Assembly: GCF_025813715.1 (NCBI RefSeq)
Contig: NZ_CP107532.1
Coordinates: 3,054,001 to 3,118,000, forward strand
Reading direction: 5' to 3'
DNA: 64,000 nt
Source of the DNA: Methylobacterium sp. FF17
GTDB taxonomy: Bacteria; Pseudomonadota; Alphaproteobacteria; Rhizobiales; Beijerinckiaceae
Shown here: piece after piece, positions 52,288 to 61,990 of the stretch
Layout of the letters: every line of letters begins with the position of its first letter
Numbering within the stretch: position 1 is the stretch's first letter
Made by a program: the position numbers and the translations under genes
Notes under the pieces: generated by a model
Told to the model about the DNA's origin: nothing
Seen by the model: the letters and a program-made list of their open reading frames with translations, nothing else
The model's database searches: none

Positions 52288-53138
52288 GCGCCAACCAGGC
52301 CGACTTCCCGATCACGGTGATGGCGCGCACCCTCGGCGTGTCGAAGGCCGGGTACTATGCCTGGGCCGGCCGGCAGCCCTCGGCGCGACGCGTGGCGGAC
52401 GCTGCCCTGCTGAAGCGGATCCGCACCGTCCATCTCGGCTCGCGCGAGACCTATGGCGCGCCGCGCGTCCACGCCGACCTGCGCGAGCAGGGCGAGCGGC
52501 ATTCCCGCAAACGCATTGCCCGGCTGATGCGCGAGGCCGGCCTCGTCGGGGCCAGCCATCGGCGCGGTGGCCCTGTTACGACGCGGCGGGACCGGGAGGC
52601 GCGTCCGGCTCCCGACCTCGTCGACCGTAACTTCGCCGCCGCCGCCCCGAACCAGCTCTGGGTGGCGGATATCACCTACGTGCCGACTGCTGCCGGCTTC
52701 CTCTACCTCGCCGTCGTGCTCGACGCCTTCAGCCGCCGGATCGTCGGTTGGGCGATGGCCAACCACCTCCGGTCGGAGCTCGTCTTGGACGCCCTGGAGA
52801 TGGCCGTCACCCAGCGCAGGCCCCGCAACGTGATCCATCATTTGGACCAGGGGTCACAATACACGTCGCTAGCCTTCTGCAGCCGCTGTCAGGAGGCGGG
52901 CGTGCGACCCTCAATGGGCTCGGTCGGCGATGCCTACGACAACGCCATGGATGAAAGCTTCTTCTCGACCCTAGAATGCGAACTGCTCGCCCGCCGTCGC
53001 TTCCGCTCACAGGCCGAGGCACGGATGGCCTGATTCAGCTACATCGAGGGCTTCTACAATCCGCTGCGCCGGCACTCGGCGCTCGGATACCGCTCGCCCG
53101 TCGTCTACGAGCAGGAAACCCAGCCGGACCCGTTACCC
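52284..53138 (+). pseudogene. IS3-family OrfB (second type), stop codon and truncated
   Basis: MSANQADFPITVMARTLGVS, HTH_21-type ETYGAPRVHADLREQGERHS, DDE core NQLWVADITYVPTAAGFLYL, IHHLDQGSQYTSLAF and [24 protein letters not shown] at 53031-53033 interrupts it, then [20 protein letters not shown] continues in frame until homology ends at 53139, where the IS256 sequence starts at its own ATG. The normal right end is missing. Confidence 0.88.
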
Positions 53139-53139
53139 A

Positions 53140-54375
53140 ATGACCGACGAGATGATGACCCTGCGCGGCCTCATGGAGAAGAGCGCCGATGCGGATTTGC
53201 TGCGCGAGATGATCGGCTTTGCGGCCGAGCGCCTGATGGAGCTGGAGGTGGGCGGCCTGACCGGGGCGGCCCAGGGCGAGAAGAGCGCCGAACGTCTGGT
53301 CCAGCGCAACGGCTATCGCGACCGGACTGGCAGACGCGCGCCGGCACGGTCGAGTTGCGCATCCCGAAGCTCAGGAAGGGCTCGTACTTCCCCGGCTTCC
53401 TGGAGCCACGACGCATGGCCGAGAAGGCGCTCACGGCGGTGATCCAGGAAGCCTACATCCAGGGCATCTCGACCCGCTCGGTGGATGATCTGGTCCAGAC
53501 AGGGCACCCATCGCGGCAAACCGCGATAGGGACCCTCCATGGGCGGCACGGGCGTGTCGAAGAGCCAGGTCTCGCGCCTGTGCCAGGAGATCGACGAACG
53601 GGTTGGCGCATTCCTCGACCGCCCCATCGAGGGCGAGTGGCCGTATCTCTGGATCGACGCCACCTACGTGAAGGTTCGCCAGGACGGGCGCATCGTCTCG
53701 GTCGCCGTCATCGTGGCGGTCGGCGTGAACACCGACGGCCGCCGCGAAGTCCTCGGCATGGACGTCGGCCCATCGGAAGCCGAGACGTTCTGGACGGACT
53801 TCCTGCGCAAGCTCGCCCGGCGCGGCCTGCGCGGCGTCAAGCTCGTCATCTCAGACGCGCACGAGGGCATCAAGGCCTCGGTGGCCAAGGTGATGAACGC
53901 CACCTGGCAACGCTGCCGCGTCCACTTCATGAGGAACGTGCTCGCCCATGCCGGCCGCAGCGGGCGGCGCGTCGTCTCCGCCTTCATCGCCACCGCCTTC
54001 GCCCAGGACGATGCGGAGGCAGCCTGCCTGCAGTGGCGCAAGATCGCCGATCAGCTCCGGCCCAAGGTGCCCAAGCTCGCGACCCTGATGGACACGGCCG
54101 AGCCTGACGTGCTGGCCTACATGGGCTTCCCGGCCGCCCATCGGGTCAAGCTCCACTCCACGAACCCTCTCGAACGCCTGAACGGCGAGATCAAACGCCG
54201 GACCGAGGTCGTGGGCATCTTCCCCAACGAGGCTGCCATCACACGTCTCGTCGGCGCGATCCTGCTCGAACAAAACGACGAATGGGCCGTGCAGCGGTCC
54301 CGTTACATGACGCTGGAAAGCATCGCCCTGATCGGCGATGATCCTCTCGTCAGCCTGCCGACCCTGGAAGCCTGA
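53140..54375 (+). pseudogene. IS256-family transposase, copy 2, frameshifted
   Basis: [20 protein letters not shown] runs to NGYRDR near 53325, where one G is missing. The middle part ([20 protein letters not shown] to [10 protein letters not shown]) is in the -1 frame. A net 37-bp insertion at 53499 restores the original frame, and the remainder ([33 protein letters not shown] with the first Asp, [24 protein letters not shown]) is open to SLPTLEA and the stop at 54375. Complementary to copy 1 in which parts are intact. Confidence 0.87.
53499..53536. repeat. Short palindromic insert inside IS256
   Basis: Absent from copy 1. Core hairpin ATCGCGG-CAAA-CCGCGAT with an outer imperfect stem AGGG...CCCT. 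It may be a REP-like or other small mobile sequence. Confidence 0.65.
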
Positions 54376-54442
54376 TCCCCCCGGCCCAAGCCGGTGATCG
54401 TGGTGGCACTCACCGAGCTACACCACGCCCAGGGACACGACC

Positions 54443-54691
54443 TGTGATCGGAGCTCGACGGGGTTTGCTGCCGTTGCCAAAGATGGGCCCCACCGCCCAG
54501 AGCCGGTTCGCCTCACATGAGGTATCTTGGTGAGGAACACCTTGTTCCGCCGGATACGAGTGGATCAGTTAGCCCAGAGCTCGCGCGACAAACCCGGCCC
54601 CCCGCTCGTTCGAAACAGCGATTGCCGCCCATCTTGCGGAAGCGCCCCATACGAGTCGAGCTCAGGCTACTCACACGTTCGCAGTCCCCTG
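54443..54691. other. Intergenic IS debris
   Basis: No gene supported between the IS256 right end and the IS630 scrap. Confidence 0.45.
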
Positions 54692-54785
54692 CGAAACGCT
54701 CAAGCAAGCCTTCGAGCGCTTCACACCAAATGAGTGCCGCAACTACCTTGTGGCCGCAGGCTACGATACTTTCGACCCACCCTGA
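54692..54785 (+). pseudogene. IS630-family transposase, extreme C-terminal scrap
   Basis: Reads [20 protein letters not shown] then GYDTFDPP and stop, matching the end of the fragment at 22140-22400. Confidence 0.7.
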
Positions 54786-54829
54786 TCGGATGCGGCTCTA
54801 GCATTGTGTCAAGCCTATAAGCCTCGGAA

Positions 54830-56323
54830 CTACTGACTCTTATTCGTAAATACTCGAAGCATCAAGCTTGAGACAACGTTTATAATTTGTTGTTCAGGAC
54901 CCTCCCGCTTGCCCATTGCAAGCCATAACAAAGATGTTATTGCGCAGTAAGCAGCAGAACCGCAAGCAACCTGAATAAAGATTTTAACAAATAGCTCTAG
55001 GGTCCCACTACAATTCGACAGATATTTACCAGTTATACTCACAATAAAAGCCATGATCAAAGCACTAGCTAAAGGCCGAAAGTTGGATTTCAGTTGGTCA
55101 AAAATTGACAAATCTATAATCCTACGAACAATAAGCATATTCAATAAAATTGACGCGGTGCCAAAAAGAGCGCGGGCATAGACGACTCCCGGTAGCCCCC
55201 CAAGATACATCCCGATTACAATAGTTGGTATTCTGCCGATAAATGATTGCAGATCACGTACGAACAGGAGCCTTGTTTGACCAGAAGCCATAGCAAGTGG
55301 CTGAGCTAAACTCCCCATAGTCTGTATGGCAAAAACGGATGAGAGCACTTGAATCAGCAACACTGACGGCAACCACTTTTCACCCATAGTCAGGATGACT
55401 AAAGGCTCAGCTATCAGTGCCACGCCGACACCAACAGGAAGAGCAACTGCCATTACCATACCTTGGGCTTTTTGGTAGGCAATAGCTAGGCGCTTAGGTT
55501 CATCAATGAGGTTCGAAAAGGCCGGATATAGCGTAGACGTAAGCGGCGCTACTGCCTCACGTGACGGAATAATAGCTAAATTGTTGCCCACTGTGTAATA
55601 ACCAAGCGCCCCTTTACCAAGGAAGGTTCCAACAAGAAGATTGTCAAAATTCCAATTTAGGACATTAATTGCTTGGCTAAGATTTAGCCAACCTGCGAAC
55701 ATGAGTACTTCGGCAAAATGTTTTAAACTTAATTTTGGAATATAGGGTGCTATAATGTACGAAACGAATATTCCACAAATCTGACCCGAAATCGTTCCTA
55801 TGATAAGGGCCCAATAGCTTTCATAATAATATGCAATCGAAGCCGACAACAGGAAAGAGACGATGCGCTGCGATATCTGAATCGCAACCTGCTGCCAGAA
55901 GACGAGCTCTTTGGTCATTCTCACAACTTTGGGATTTTCCAAGCCCATTATGATTGTGCCGATACTCAAAGCTGCTATTGTGTACATCAGCCGAATGTCT
56001 TGATAGTAGCGCGCTAAGGGCCAAGATATAGCAATAGAAACAAACGCAACGAATAATGCTTTTAGTGCATTTAATGTCCAAATGGTGTGATAGTGTTCGT
56101 TATCAGGCGCCTTATAATAAACAATGGCATCTGAAAAACTTCCGCCAGACAACGCAGTTATGATTGCAAGCATCGTACCTGCGAGTGCCACAAGCCCAAA
56201 ATCCGCTGGCAACAGGAGACGCGCTAAGATTAGAGTGCTGATAAGAGACACAATATTACTGAATATACGAGCTCCAGATAACAGGATGGTGCCTAAAAAG
56301 ATTCGCTTCTGTATCGTACTCAT
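54830..56323 (-). CDS. Wzx/ExoT-type polysaccharide flippase (MOP superfamily)
   Basis: 497 aa, highly hydrophobic with 12 or more predicted membrane helices. It begins MSTIQKRIFLGTILLSGARI and has the usual N-terminal block FSNIVSLISTLILARLLLPA followed by DFGLVALA, and LGYYTVGNNLAIIPSREAVA mid-protein. MOP-family lipopolysaccharide flippases move undecaprenyl-PP-linked repeats across the inner membrane. AT-rich codon use contrasts with the IS genes around it. The genes on both sides are IS debris, so it is separated from its partners. It could alternatively export another lipid-linked glycan. Confidence 0.92.
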   Translation of the reverse strand: MSTIQKRIFLGTILLSGARIFSNIVSLISTLILARLLLPADFGLVALAGTMLAIITALSGGSFSDAIVYYKAPDNEHYHTIWTLNALKALFVAFVSIAISWPLARYYQDIRLMYTIAALSIGTIIMGLENPKVVRMTKELVFWQQVAIQISQRIVSFLLSASIAYYYESYWALIIGTISGQICGIFVSYIIAPYIPKLSLKHFAEVLMFAGWLNLSQAINVLNWNFDNLLVGTFLGKGALGYYTVGNNLAIIPSREAVAPLTSTLYPAFSNLIDEPKRLAIAYQKAQGMVMAVALPVGVGVALIAEPLVILTMGEKWLPSVLLIQVLSSVFAIQTMGSLAQPLAMASGQTRLLFVRDLQSFIGRIPTIVIGMYLGGLPGVVYARALFGTASILLNMLIVRRIIDLSIFDQLKSNFRPLASALIMAFIVSITGKYLSNCSGTLELFVKIFIQVACGSAAYCAITSLLWLAMGKREGPEQQIINVVSSLMLRVFTNKSQ

Positions 56324-57146
56324 CTGTTATCCTGATGTAATATTGCTAGAAGATCGAGTGTTTATCAAAAGGCTAAGCGTTCCAAATACACTGTTTCTGA
56401 CAGGAATAGGTTCAATTTGACCCATAGTCGTGAGGATTAGACGAGCGTTTAGGGTCAATCTCGCATTGTCCGATCTCGCTGGTCCGATGATGCTCTAAAT
56501 TAAAATATCGTACTCCTCTCGTCTTCTCAGCCTGGTCCCAAGGCCGCCCTGCCTCCCAAAACTCCGATGCACCTATCGGAATTATGTTCGTGTTGCACTC
56601 TGGACTTTCTTGGAAAATGAGGCGCCAACCGGGCATGTTTTGAGGGCGGTGGATGAGTGATCGGGAAAAGGTTGGCATCCGGTCTTACCTGTTTCAGGTG
56701 CTGCTGAGGAGGCTTCAAGCTGCCGGTCAGATTGATTGGATCCAGCCCAGTAGAGACAGAGCGTTGATCTAGGCTAAAATTCACATTTCTCCCGACCAAA
56801 TCCAATAAGTTGCAGCAACTCCGGCACCAAGCGCCACCCTGTTGTCAATGCCCGCGGGACGACCCCCATGGGCGCTAACTTCTTCGACAGCAAGGTCATC
56901 AGTTAGCTCAACTTTGGCCAATGGGATGGGTCGTCGAGGGTGTGGGTTGACAAAAGGGCATGACAGGTAAGCTGGGCGCATCGCCGCTCAGACCCCGTTT
57001 CATAATGGGCAGAACAGCTTAGCTGTTGGGTGAGCGGCGGGCATTGTGGGTGTTGGGAGAGTGTCTGACGCTCACCCAGGATCCCCGATGTGGACGCCCG
57101 CCGCCCGCGCCGAGCTTGCGCGCGAGAGCCTGCCCTACGCAACCAG
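56324..57146. other. Intergenic with IS scraps
   Basis: No intact gene. A single IS701-like terminus (AGCTCAACTTTGGCCAAT) occurs near 56898 without a partner. From about 56990 the left end of the IS5 type seen at 25191 begins, and its transposase start codon is at 57089 (MWTPAARAELARESLPYA), cut off at about 57146 by the next IS5 element. Confidence 0.6.
57089..57146 (+). pseudogene. IS5-family transposase N-terminal scrap
   Basis: Encodes MWTPAARAELARESLPYA and a few more residues, nearly the same as the start at 25287. Truncated by the IS5 element at 57147. Confidence 0.7.
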
Positions 57147-57238
57147 CCTCAGAGCCCGTCCGATAATGTCCGGCCGGGGTTGAGTGGCCGGGATGGCGGT
57201 GATTCCAGAAGGGTGCTGAAGCCTGATCTGGACGTGCC

Positions 57239-58051
57239 ATGTGGACCCCGACCACTCGCCGGCAGCATAACCGTGCGCGCTTGCGATACGAAACCGACCT
57301 GACGGATACGGAATGGGCGGTGATCGCGCCCTTGATGCCAGAGCCCGCCTCGCGTGGTCGCCCGCCCGTCTGGACAATGCGGGAGGTCCTGAACGCAATC
57401 TTCTACGTGCTGCGCGGCGGCATCGCATGGCGGTTGATCCCAAAGGATCTCCCTCCGCGCAGCACGACGTTCGGCTACTTCAGCCGTTGGCGGGACGAGG
57501 AATTGTTCGGGCGGATCAACCACACCCTGGTCATGGCTGACCGGGAGCGGGCCGGTCGCGAGGCCTCGCCGACGGCGGCCGTGCTCGACTGCCAGAGCGT
57601 GAAGACTACCGAGAGCGGCGGCCCGCGCGGCTACGACGCTGGAAAGAAGGTCAAAGGCCGCAAGCGTCAGGCCATGGTCGACACAGACGGGCGGGCCCTC
57701 GTGCTCGATCCGCAGGCCGCCGACATTCAGGATCGCGATGGGGCCGGACCGGTGCTGCGCCTGTCGCGGCGGACCTTCCCGTTCATCGTCAGAGCGTTCG
57801 CCGATGCCGGCTATGCCGGCGACAGACCCGCGACCGCCGCGGTCATCACCATCGACATCGTGCGCAAACCGAAAGATCAGGTCGGCTTCGCCGTGCATCC
57901 ACGACGATGGGTGGTGGAACGCTTCTTCGGAGGGATCAGCCGCAACCGACGCCTCTGGAAGGACCCGGAGGCGACCCTCGCCTCGGCCCAGGCCTTCCTC
58001 TACGCCGCCGCCGTCATGATCCTTGTCCGAAGGCTCGGGCGAGCATCATGA
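57239..58051 (+). CDS. IS5-family transposase, complete
   Basis: 270 aa. DUF4096-like N-terminus (TDTEWAVIAPLMPEP), then VLRGGIAWRLIPKDLPPRST; first Asp in AAVLDCQSVKTTESGG, GYDAGKKVKGRKRQAMVDTD, second Asp in AFADAGYAGDRPATA, Glu in HPRRWVVERFFGGISRNRRL. Open frame with all three acids. A diverged, truncated relative lies at 61558-61096. Confidence 0.92.
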   Translation: MWTPTTRRQHNRARLRYETDLTDTEWAVIAPLMPEPASRGRPPVWTMREVLNAIFYVLRGGIAWRLIPKDLPPRSTTFGYFSRWRDEELFGRINHTLVMADRERAGREASPTAAVLDCQSVKTTESGGPRGYDAGKKVKGRKRQAMVDTDGRALVLDPQAADIQDRDGAGPVLRLSRRTFPFIVRAFADAGYAGDRPATAAVITIDIVRKPKDQVGFAVHPRRWVVERFFGGISRNRRLWKDPEATLASAQAFLYAAAVMILVRRLGRAS

Positions 58052-58164
58052 CTTATCGGACAGGACCCGGAGGCGACCCTCGCCTCGGCCCAGGCCTTCC
58101 TCTACGCCGCCGCCGTCATGATCCTTGTCCGAAGGCTCGGGCGAGCATCATGACTTATCGGACA
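57961..58164 (+). repeat. 102-bp direct tandem duplication
   Basis: Two adjacent identical 102-bp units start at 57961 and 58063. Each begins GGACCCGGAGGCGACC and ends with the IS5 right terminus. The second has no separate function that I can see. Confidence 0.88.
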
Positions 58165-58273
58165 GATGGGGTGATTGGGGTCCTGCCGCGGATCCTCTGA
58201 AGGCGGCTGCTCCTATCGAGATGTGAGATCGTGGTCGACGTCGGATCGCCACAGCATCAGGAAAGGAGCAGCC

Positions 58274-59320
58274 ATGACCTACTTTGCCGGACTCGACGTG
58301 TCCCTGGAAGAGACCGCGATCTGGGTGGTCGATGAGACGGGTCGGATCATCAAGGAGCTGCGGGCAGCAAGCGAGCCTTCCGATCTCATCGCTGCCCTGA
58401 CGGGGCTCGGCCTGCCCCTGGAGCGTGTCGGCCTGGAAGCGTGTTCGCTGACGGCCTGGCTGCACGACGAACTGCGCGCTGCGGGTCTACCGGCGATCTG
58501 CATCGAGACACGGTCTGCCAACGCGGCCATGAAGACGATGCCCAACAAGACCGACCGCAACGATGCCCGTGCGCTCGCCCAGATCATGCGGACAGGCTGG
58601 TTCCGGCAGGTTCACGTCAAGTCGCGTCAGTCCCGGCTCTGGCGTTCGCTGCTGGTGGCGCGGCGCACCGTGCTCAACGAGATGCGCGCCATCGAGAACG
58701 TGGTGCGGGCGATCCTGCGCGAGGGCGGGATCAAGCTCGGCACCCCGGCCCGCGCCGCCTTTGCCGGGCGCGTGCGAGAGTTGGCCGGCGACGATCCCCT
58801 GATCCTGCCGCTCGTCACGCCCCTGCTGGCGATCCTAGCCACGATGCTGGAGCAGCTCGACCGGCTGACCCGGCAGGTTCTCGTCATCGTGCGCGGCGAA
58901 GCGGTCTGCCGGCGGCTGATGAGTGTGCCGGGCGTCGGCCCGATCACTGCACTCGCTTTCCGAGCCACCATCGACCGGCCGGAGCAGTTCCGGCACTCTC
59001 GGGACGTCTGCGCTCATCTCGGCCTGACGCCGTCTCGTTACCAGTCGGGCGAGACCGACATCCAGGGCAAGGTCAGCCGCTGCGGCGACGAACTGGCCCG
59101 CACCGCGCTCTACGAGGCCGCGCACTCTCTGCTGACGCGCTCGCGCAAATGGTCGAGCCTGCGCGCCTGGGGGATGCAGGTTGCCAAGCATCGTGGCATG
59201 GCGCGGGCTCGCGTGGCCGTCGCACGCAAGCTCGCCGTCGTTCTGCACCGGATGTGGAGCGACGGGACCGAGTTCCGCTTTGGCAAGGCGCCGGCACCGG
59301 CGATCGCGGCCGCCGCTTGA
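58274..59320 (+). CDS. IS110-family transposase, intact
   Basis: 348 aa, GAAAGGAG before the ATG. MTYFAGLDVSLEETAIWVV (first Asp), GLEACSLTAWLHDEL (Glu), MPNKTDRNDARALAQIMRTG (Asp cluster), central coiled coil, then SVPGVGPITALAFRATIDRP, GLTPSRYQSGETDIQGKVSR and GDELARTALYEAAHSLL in the Tnp_20 part. Unlike copies A and B, the position of the conserved Ser is not obvious: VSRCGDELARTAL has Ser shortly before. Distinct from the other IS110 types here. Confidence 0.9.
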   Translation: MTYFAGLDVSLEETAIWVVDETGRIIKELRAASEPSDLIAALTGLGLPLERVGLEACSLTAWLHDELRAAGLPAICIETRSANAAMKTMPNKTDRNDARALAQIMRTGWFRQVHVKSRQSRLWRSLLVARRTVLNEMRAIENVVRAILREGGIKLGTPARAAFAGRVRELAGDDPLILPLVTPLLAILATMLEQLDRLTRQVLVIVRGEAVCRRLMSVPGVGPITALAFRATIDRPEQFRHSRDVCAHLGLTPSRYQSGETDIQGKVSRCGDELARTALYEAAHSLLTRSRKWSSLRAWGMQVAKHRGMARARVAVARKLAVVLHRMWSDGTEFRFGKAPAPAIAAAA

Positions 59321-59601
59321 CCCAGACACACCTGCCCCGTCGAACGGAACGACGGCAGGCCAAACTTCACCCGCAAGGGTGACCCGGATCGTTCCCGTGG
59401 GGACGATGGGCGAGGCGATCTCGTTGAGAGTCTCGAACCGGCCTGCGCCAGCAGTCCAGGTCGTGAAACAGATTGAGACGCCTCGCTCTCCTGACCCCAT
59501 CATGCGGCGGCCTCGCGCCGACCGCGAAGAGAAGCGCGTGACCCGCGGGAGCGACACACCGGGACCAGGAAACATCGATGGGCAGATCGCTTGCCTCACG
59601 A
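59321..59601 (+). other. 3' non-coding part of the IS110 element
   Basis: No coding function seen. By analogy with IS1111-type elements it may encode a bridge RNA. I could not identify guide matches because the empty target is unknown. Confidence 0.35.
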
Positions 59602-59627
59602 ACCCCAATCAGAGAGGACTCTCAGCT

Positions 59628-61087
59628 CGACTTTGGCCATTTCGACATGTCGCGGAACGCGCTGGGTGACGAAGCGGGCGTGATGGATAGGCTGATGGTG
59701 TCCCTCGCCAGAGACGCCTCATGCCGCACCTGCCTGCCTGCTTCGCCGGGATCATCCTGTCCTTCGCTCCGCTGTTCGTCCACCGTTCGTGGCGACACGC
59801 TCAGGAGCTGCTGATCGGTGCGATCCTCTGTCCGGGCCGGCGCACGGTAGCGAGCGTGCTGCGGATCACGGGCCGGGCACGCGACCGCCATTTCGTGAAC
59901 ACCCACCGGGTGCTCAGCCGCGCCGCATGGTCTCCCCATGCTGGAGCCCACATGCTGCTTCGGCTGCTCGTCGAGGCCTTCGTCCCACACGGCCCCGTAG
60001 TGCTGGCGCTCGACGACACGATCGAGCGGCGCTGCGACCGCCGCATCCAAGCCCGCGGGATCTACCGTGATCCGGTGCGCTCGTCCGGTGCCCATTTCGT
60101 CAAGACGATCGGCCTGCGCTGGATGAGCCTGATGCTGCTCGCACCCATCCCCTGGGCCGGTCGGGTCTGGGCGTTGCCGTTCCTGACTGCCCTCGTTCCG
60201 TCCGAGCGCGCCTGCCGGGAACAAGGCCGTCGGCACAAGACCCTGCTCGATGTCGGACGGCAGATGGCCTTGCAGGTAAGGCGCTGGCTGCCGGGGCGCG
60301 ATCTCGTGCTGGTCGGCGATAGCGCCTTCTCGGCCTTGCTGTTTCTCGATGCTCTGCGCCGCGGCGGTATCACCGCCATCACCCGCCTGCGCCTGGATGC
60401 GGCTCTCTACGATCCAGCGCCTCCAAGGCTTCCTGGTACAATCGGGCGCCCGCGCAAGAAGGGTGTGCGGCGGCCAACCCTGTCCAAGATCCTGACCGAC
60501 TCGGGTACCATCTGGCAGCAGGTGAGCGTGCCGGGCTGGTACGGCACAGGTGAACGCAGGATCGAGATCGCCTCGGCCACCGCCGTCTGGCATCATTCCG
60601 GTCTACCAGCAGTGCCGATCCGCTGGGTTCTGATCCGCGATCCCGAGAACCGCTTCGAGCCGCAAGGGCTGCTCTGCACCGACACCGCACGAGACCCGAC
60701 CCAGATCGTGACGTGGTTCGTGCGCCGCTGGCAGGTCGAGGTTACCTTCCAAGAGGCACGGACCCATCTCGGCGTCGAGACGAGAGCGCCAGTGGTCCGA
60801 CAAGGCCATTGCCCGCACGACGCCCTGCCTGCTCGCCCTGTTCTCCATCGTCACCCTGCTCGCCACCCGGCTGACAGCACGTGAGAGGCGGCAGGTCGCG
60901 GCGACAGCGTGGTACCCCAAACCGCAGCCGACCTTCTCCGATGCTCTCGCTGCCGTCCGTCGCACGATCTGGCGCGAGGAAGCTTCTTCGATGTCAGGCT
61001 GCAGGCGCGACCGTAGGAAACTTCGGTTCCGTCTTCCACCAGCCTGGGCCTACGCCCTGTGCCAGGCGGCCTGAATGGCCAAAGTCG
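59628..61087 (+). mobile_element. IS701-like (DDE_5) element, copy 3, mosaic
   Basis: Same left part as copies 1 and 2 and the same CGACTTTGGCCA-type ends, with AGCT at 59624-59627 and 61088-61091. From about 60890 to the right end the sequence differs from the other copies by many substitutions, while the encoded protein is largely kept. The joined flanks form ACTCTCAGCTGAGAGT, a perfect 16-bp palindrome. Confidence 0.87.
59721..61074 (+). pseudogene. IS701-like transposase, copy 3, needs +1 frame change
   Basis: Same first frame (387 codons) and same +1 change near 60782 as copies 1 and 2. The second frame ends RRDRRKLRFRLPPAWAYALC then QAA at 61074, conserved in protein despite the diverged DNA. 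Confidence 0.8.
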
Positions 61088-61095
61088 AGCTGAGA

Positions 61096-61558
61096 GTTCG
61101 TCCGATAAGTCGTAAAGCGCGTCCCAGCCGTCGAACGAGGATCATGACGGCCGCGGCGTAGAGGAAGGCTTGAGCCAACGCGAGGGTCGCCTCCGGGTCC
61201 TTCAAGAGGCGGCGGTTGCGGCTGATCCAGCCGAAGAAGCGCTCGAGGACCCACCGGCGCGGATGTACGGCGAAGCCGACCTGCTCCGGAGGCTTGCGCA
61301 CGATGTGAACAGTGATGATCGAGGCGGTCTCGGGCCTGTCGCCCGCATAGCCTGCGTCGGCGAAGGTTTTGACGATGAATGGAAATTCCGACGCGACAGA
61401 CGCAACACTGGCCCGGCTCCATCCCGTTCCTGGACGTTGGCCGGCTGCGGGTCGAGTACGAGGGCACGTCCGTCCGTATCGACGAGCGCCTGACGCTTGC
61501 TGCCCTTGACTTTCTTGCCAGCGTCGTAGCCGCGCGGCCCGCCGCTCTCTTTGGTCCA
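61096..61558 (-). pseudogene. IS5-family transposase, C-terminal part, frameshifted
   Basis: The minus strand reads ESGGPRGYDAGKKVKGSKRQ, DTDGRALVLDPQPANVQERD, then in another frame FPFIVKTFADAGYAGDRPET and RWVLERFFGWISRNRRLLKD to a stop near 61105. Related to 57239-58051. Cut off at 61558 by other debris; a frame change lies near 61380. Confidence 0.82.
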
Positions 61559-61990
61559 GTTCGCCCACGTGGCGGTGGACGGCACCAAGGTGAAGGCCAA
61601 CGCCTCCTGCCACAAGGCGATGAGCTACGGACGCATGAAGACAAGCGAACGATCGCTGGCCCCATCCTTGACACCGCGCGCGATCAAAGCCTGCTCAAGG
61701 CGCGGGGCTGTCAGCGCACCGCCAGCACGCACGTGCTGGCGGTCGTGCGCGACCTTAACCGGGTCGAGCTCCTGGCCGAGACATCACGTGCGGCCCTTAA
61801 TGCCATCGCGACAGCCGCCCCGGCTTGGCTGCGTGCTCTCGCCCCGCCCGAGTGGCAAAAGCCCGAGACCAAGGTCTCTGAGCTCTGCGCTGAGCTCGGC
61901 GTCACCCGGCAGACCCTCTACCGCCACGTCGATCCAAAAGGCGAGTTCAGGCCCGATGCCCTGAAGATCCTCGGGATCGCGCCGAAATAA
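61559..61990 (+). pseudogene. Mosaic of transposase and serine-recombinase fragments
   Basis: 61559-61645 reads FAHVAVDGTKVKANASCHKA then MSYGRM, like the middle of an IS1182-type transposase. About 61700-61860 reads VVRDLNRVELLAETSRAALN and APAWLRALAPPEW, from a transposase or recombinase I do not recognise. The end, VSELCAELGVTRQTLYRHVD then PKGEFRPDALKILG, is like the C-terminal helix-turn-helix of Tn3-type resolvases, with a stop at 61990. The joins suggest repeated recombination. Confidence 0.55.

Larger units (their letters stand above)
53140..54442 (+). mobile_element. IS256-family element, copy 2, left end truncated
   Basis: Sequence related to copy 1 begins exactly at the transposase ATG, without the 100-base left end, and runs to the right inverted repeat GGGACACGACC at about 54442. 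A foreign 38-bp palindrome sits at 53499-53536. Confidence 0.83.
57147..58165 (+). mobile_element. IS5-family element with duplicated right end
   Basis: Left end contains GTCCGATAATG and the right end the complement CTTATCGGAC. The right terminal 102 bases, including the last codons of the transposase, are present twice in tandem (57961-58062 and 58063-58164). Confidence 0.8.
58170..59613 (+). mobile_element. IS110-family element, probably IS1111 group (fourth type)
   Basis: TGATTGGGGT at 58172-58181 is complemented by ACCCCAATCA at 59602-59611, candidate subterminal repeats. About 290 non-coding bases follow the transposase and 93 precede it, again the IS1111 layout, so a bridge RNA would be expected at 59321-59600. 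It abuts the IS5 right end on the left and an IS701-like target on the right. Confidence 0.75.
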
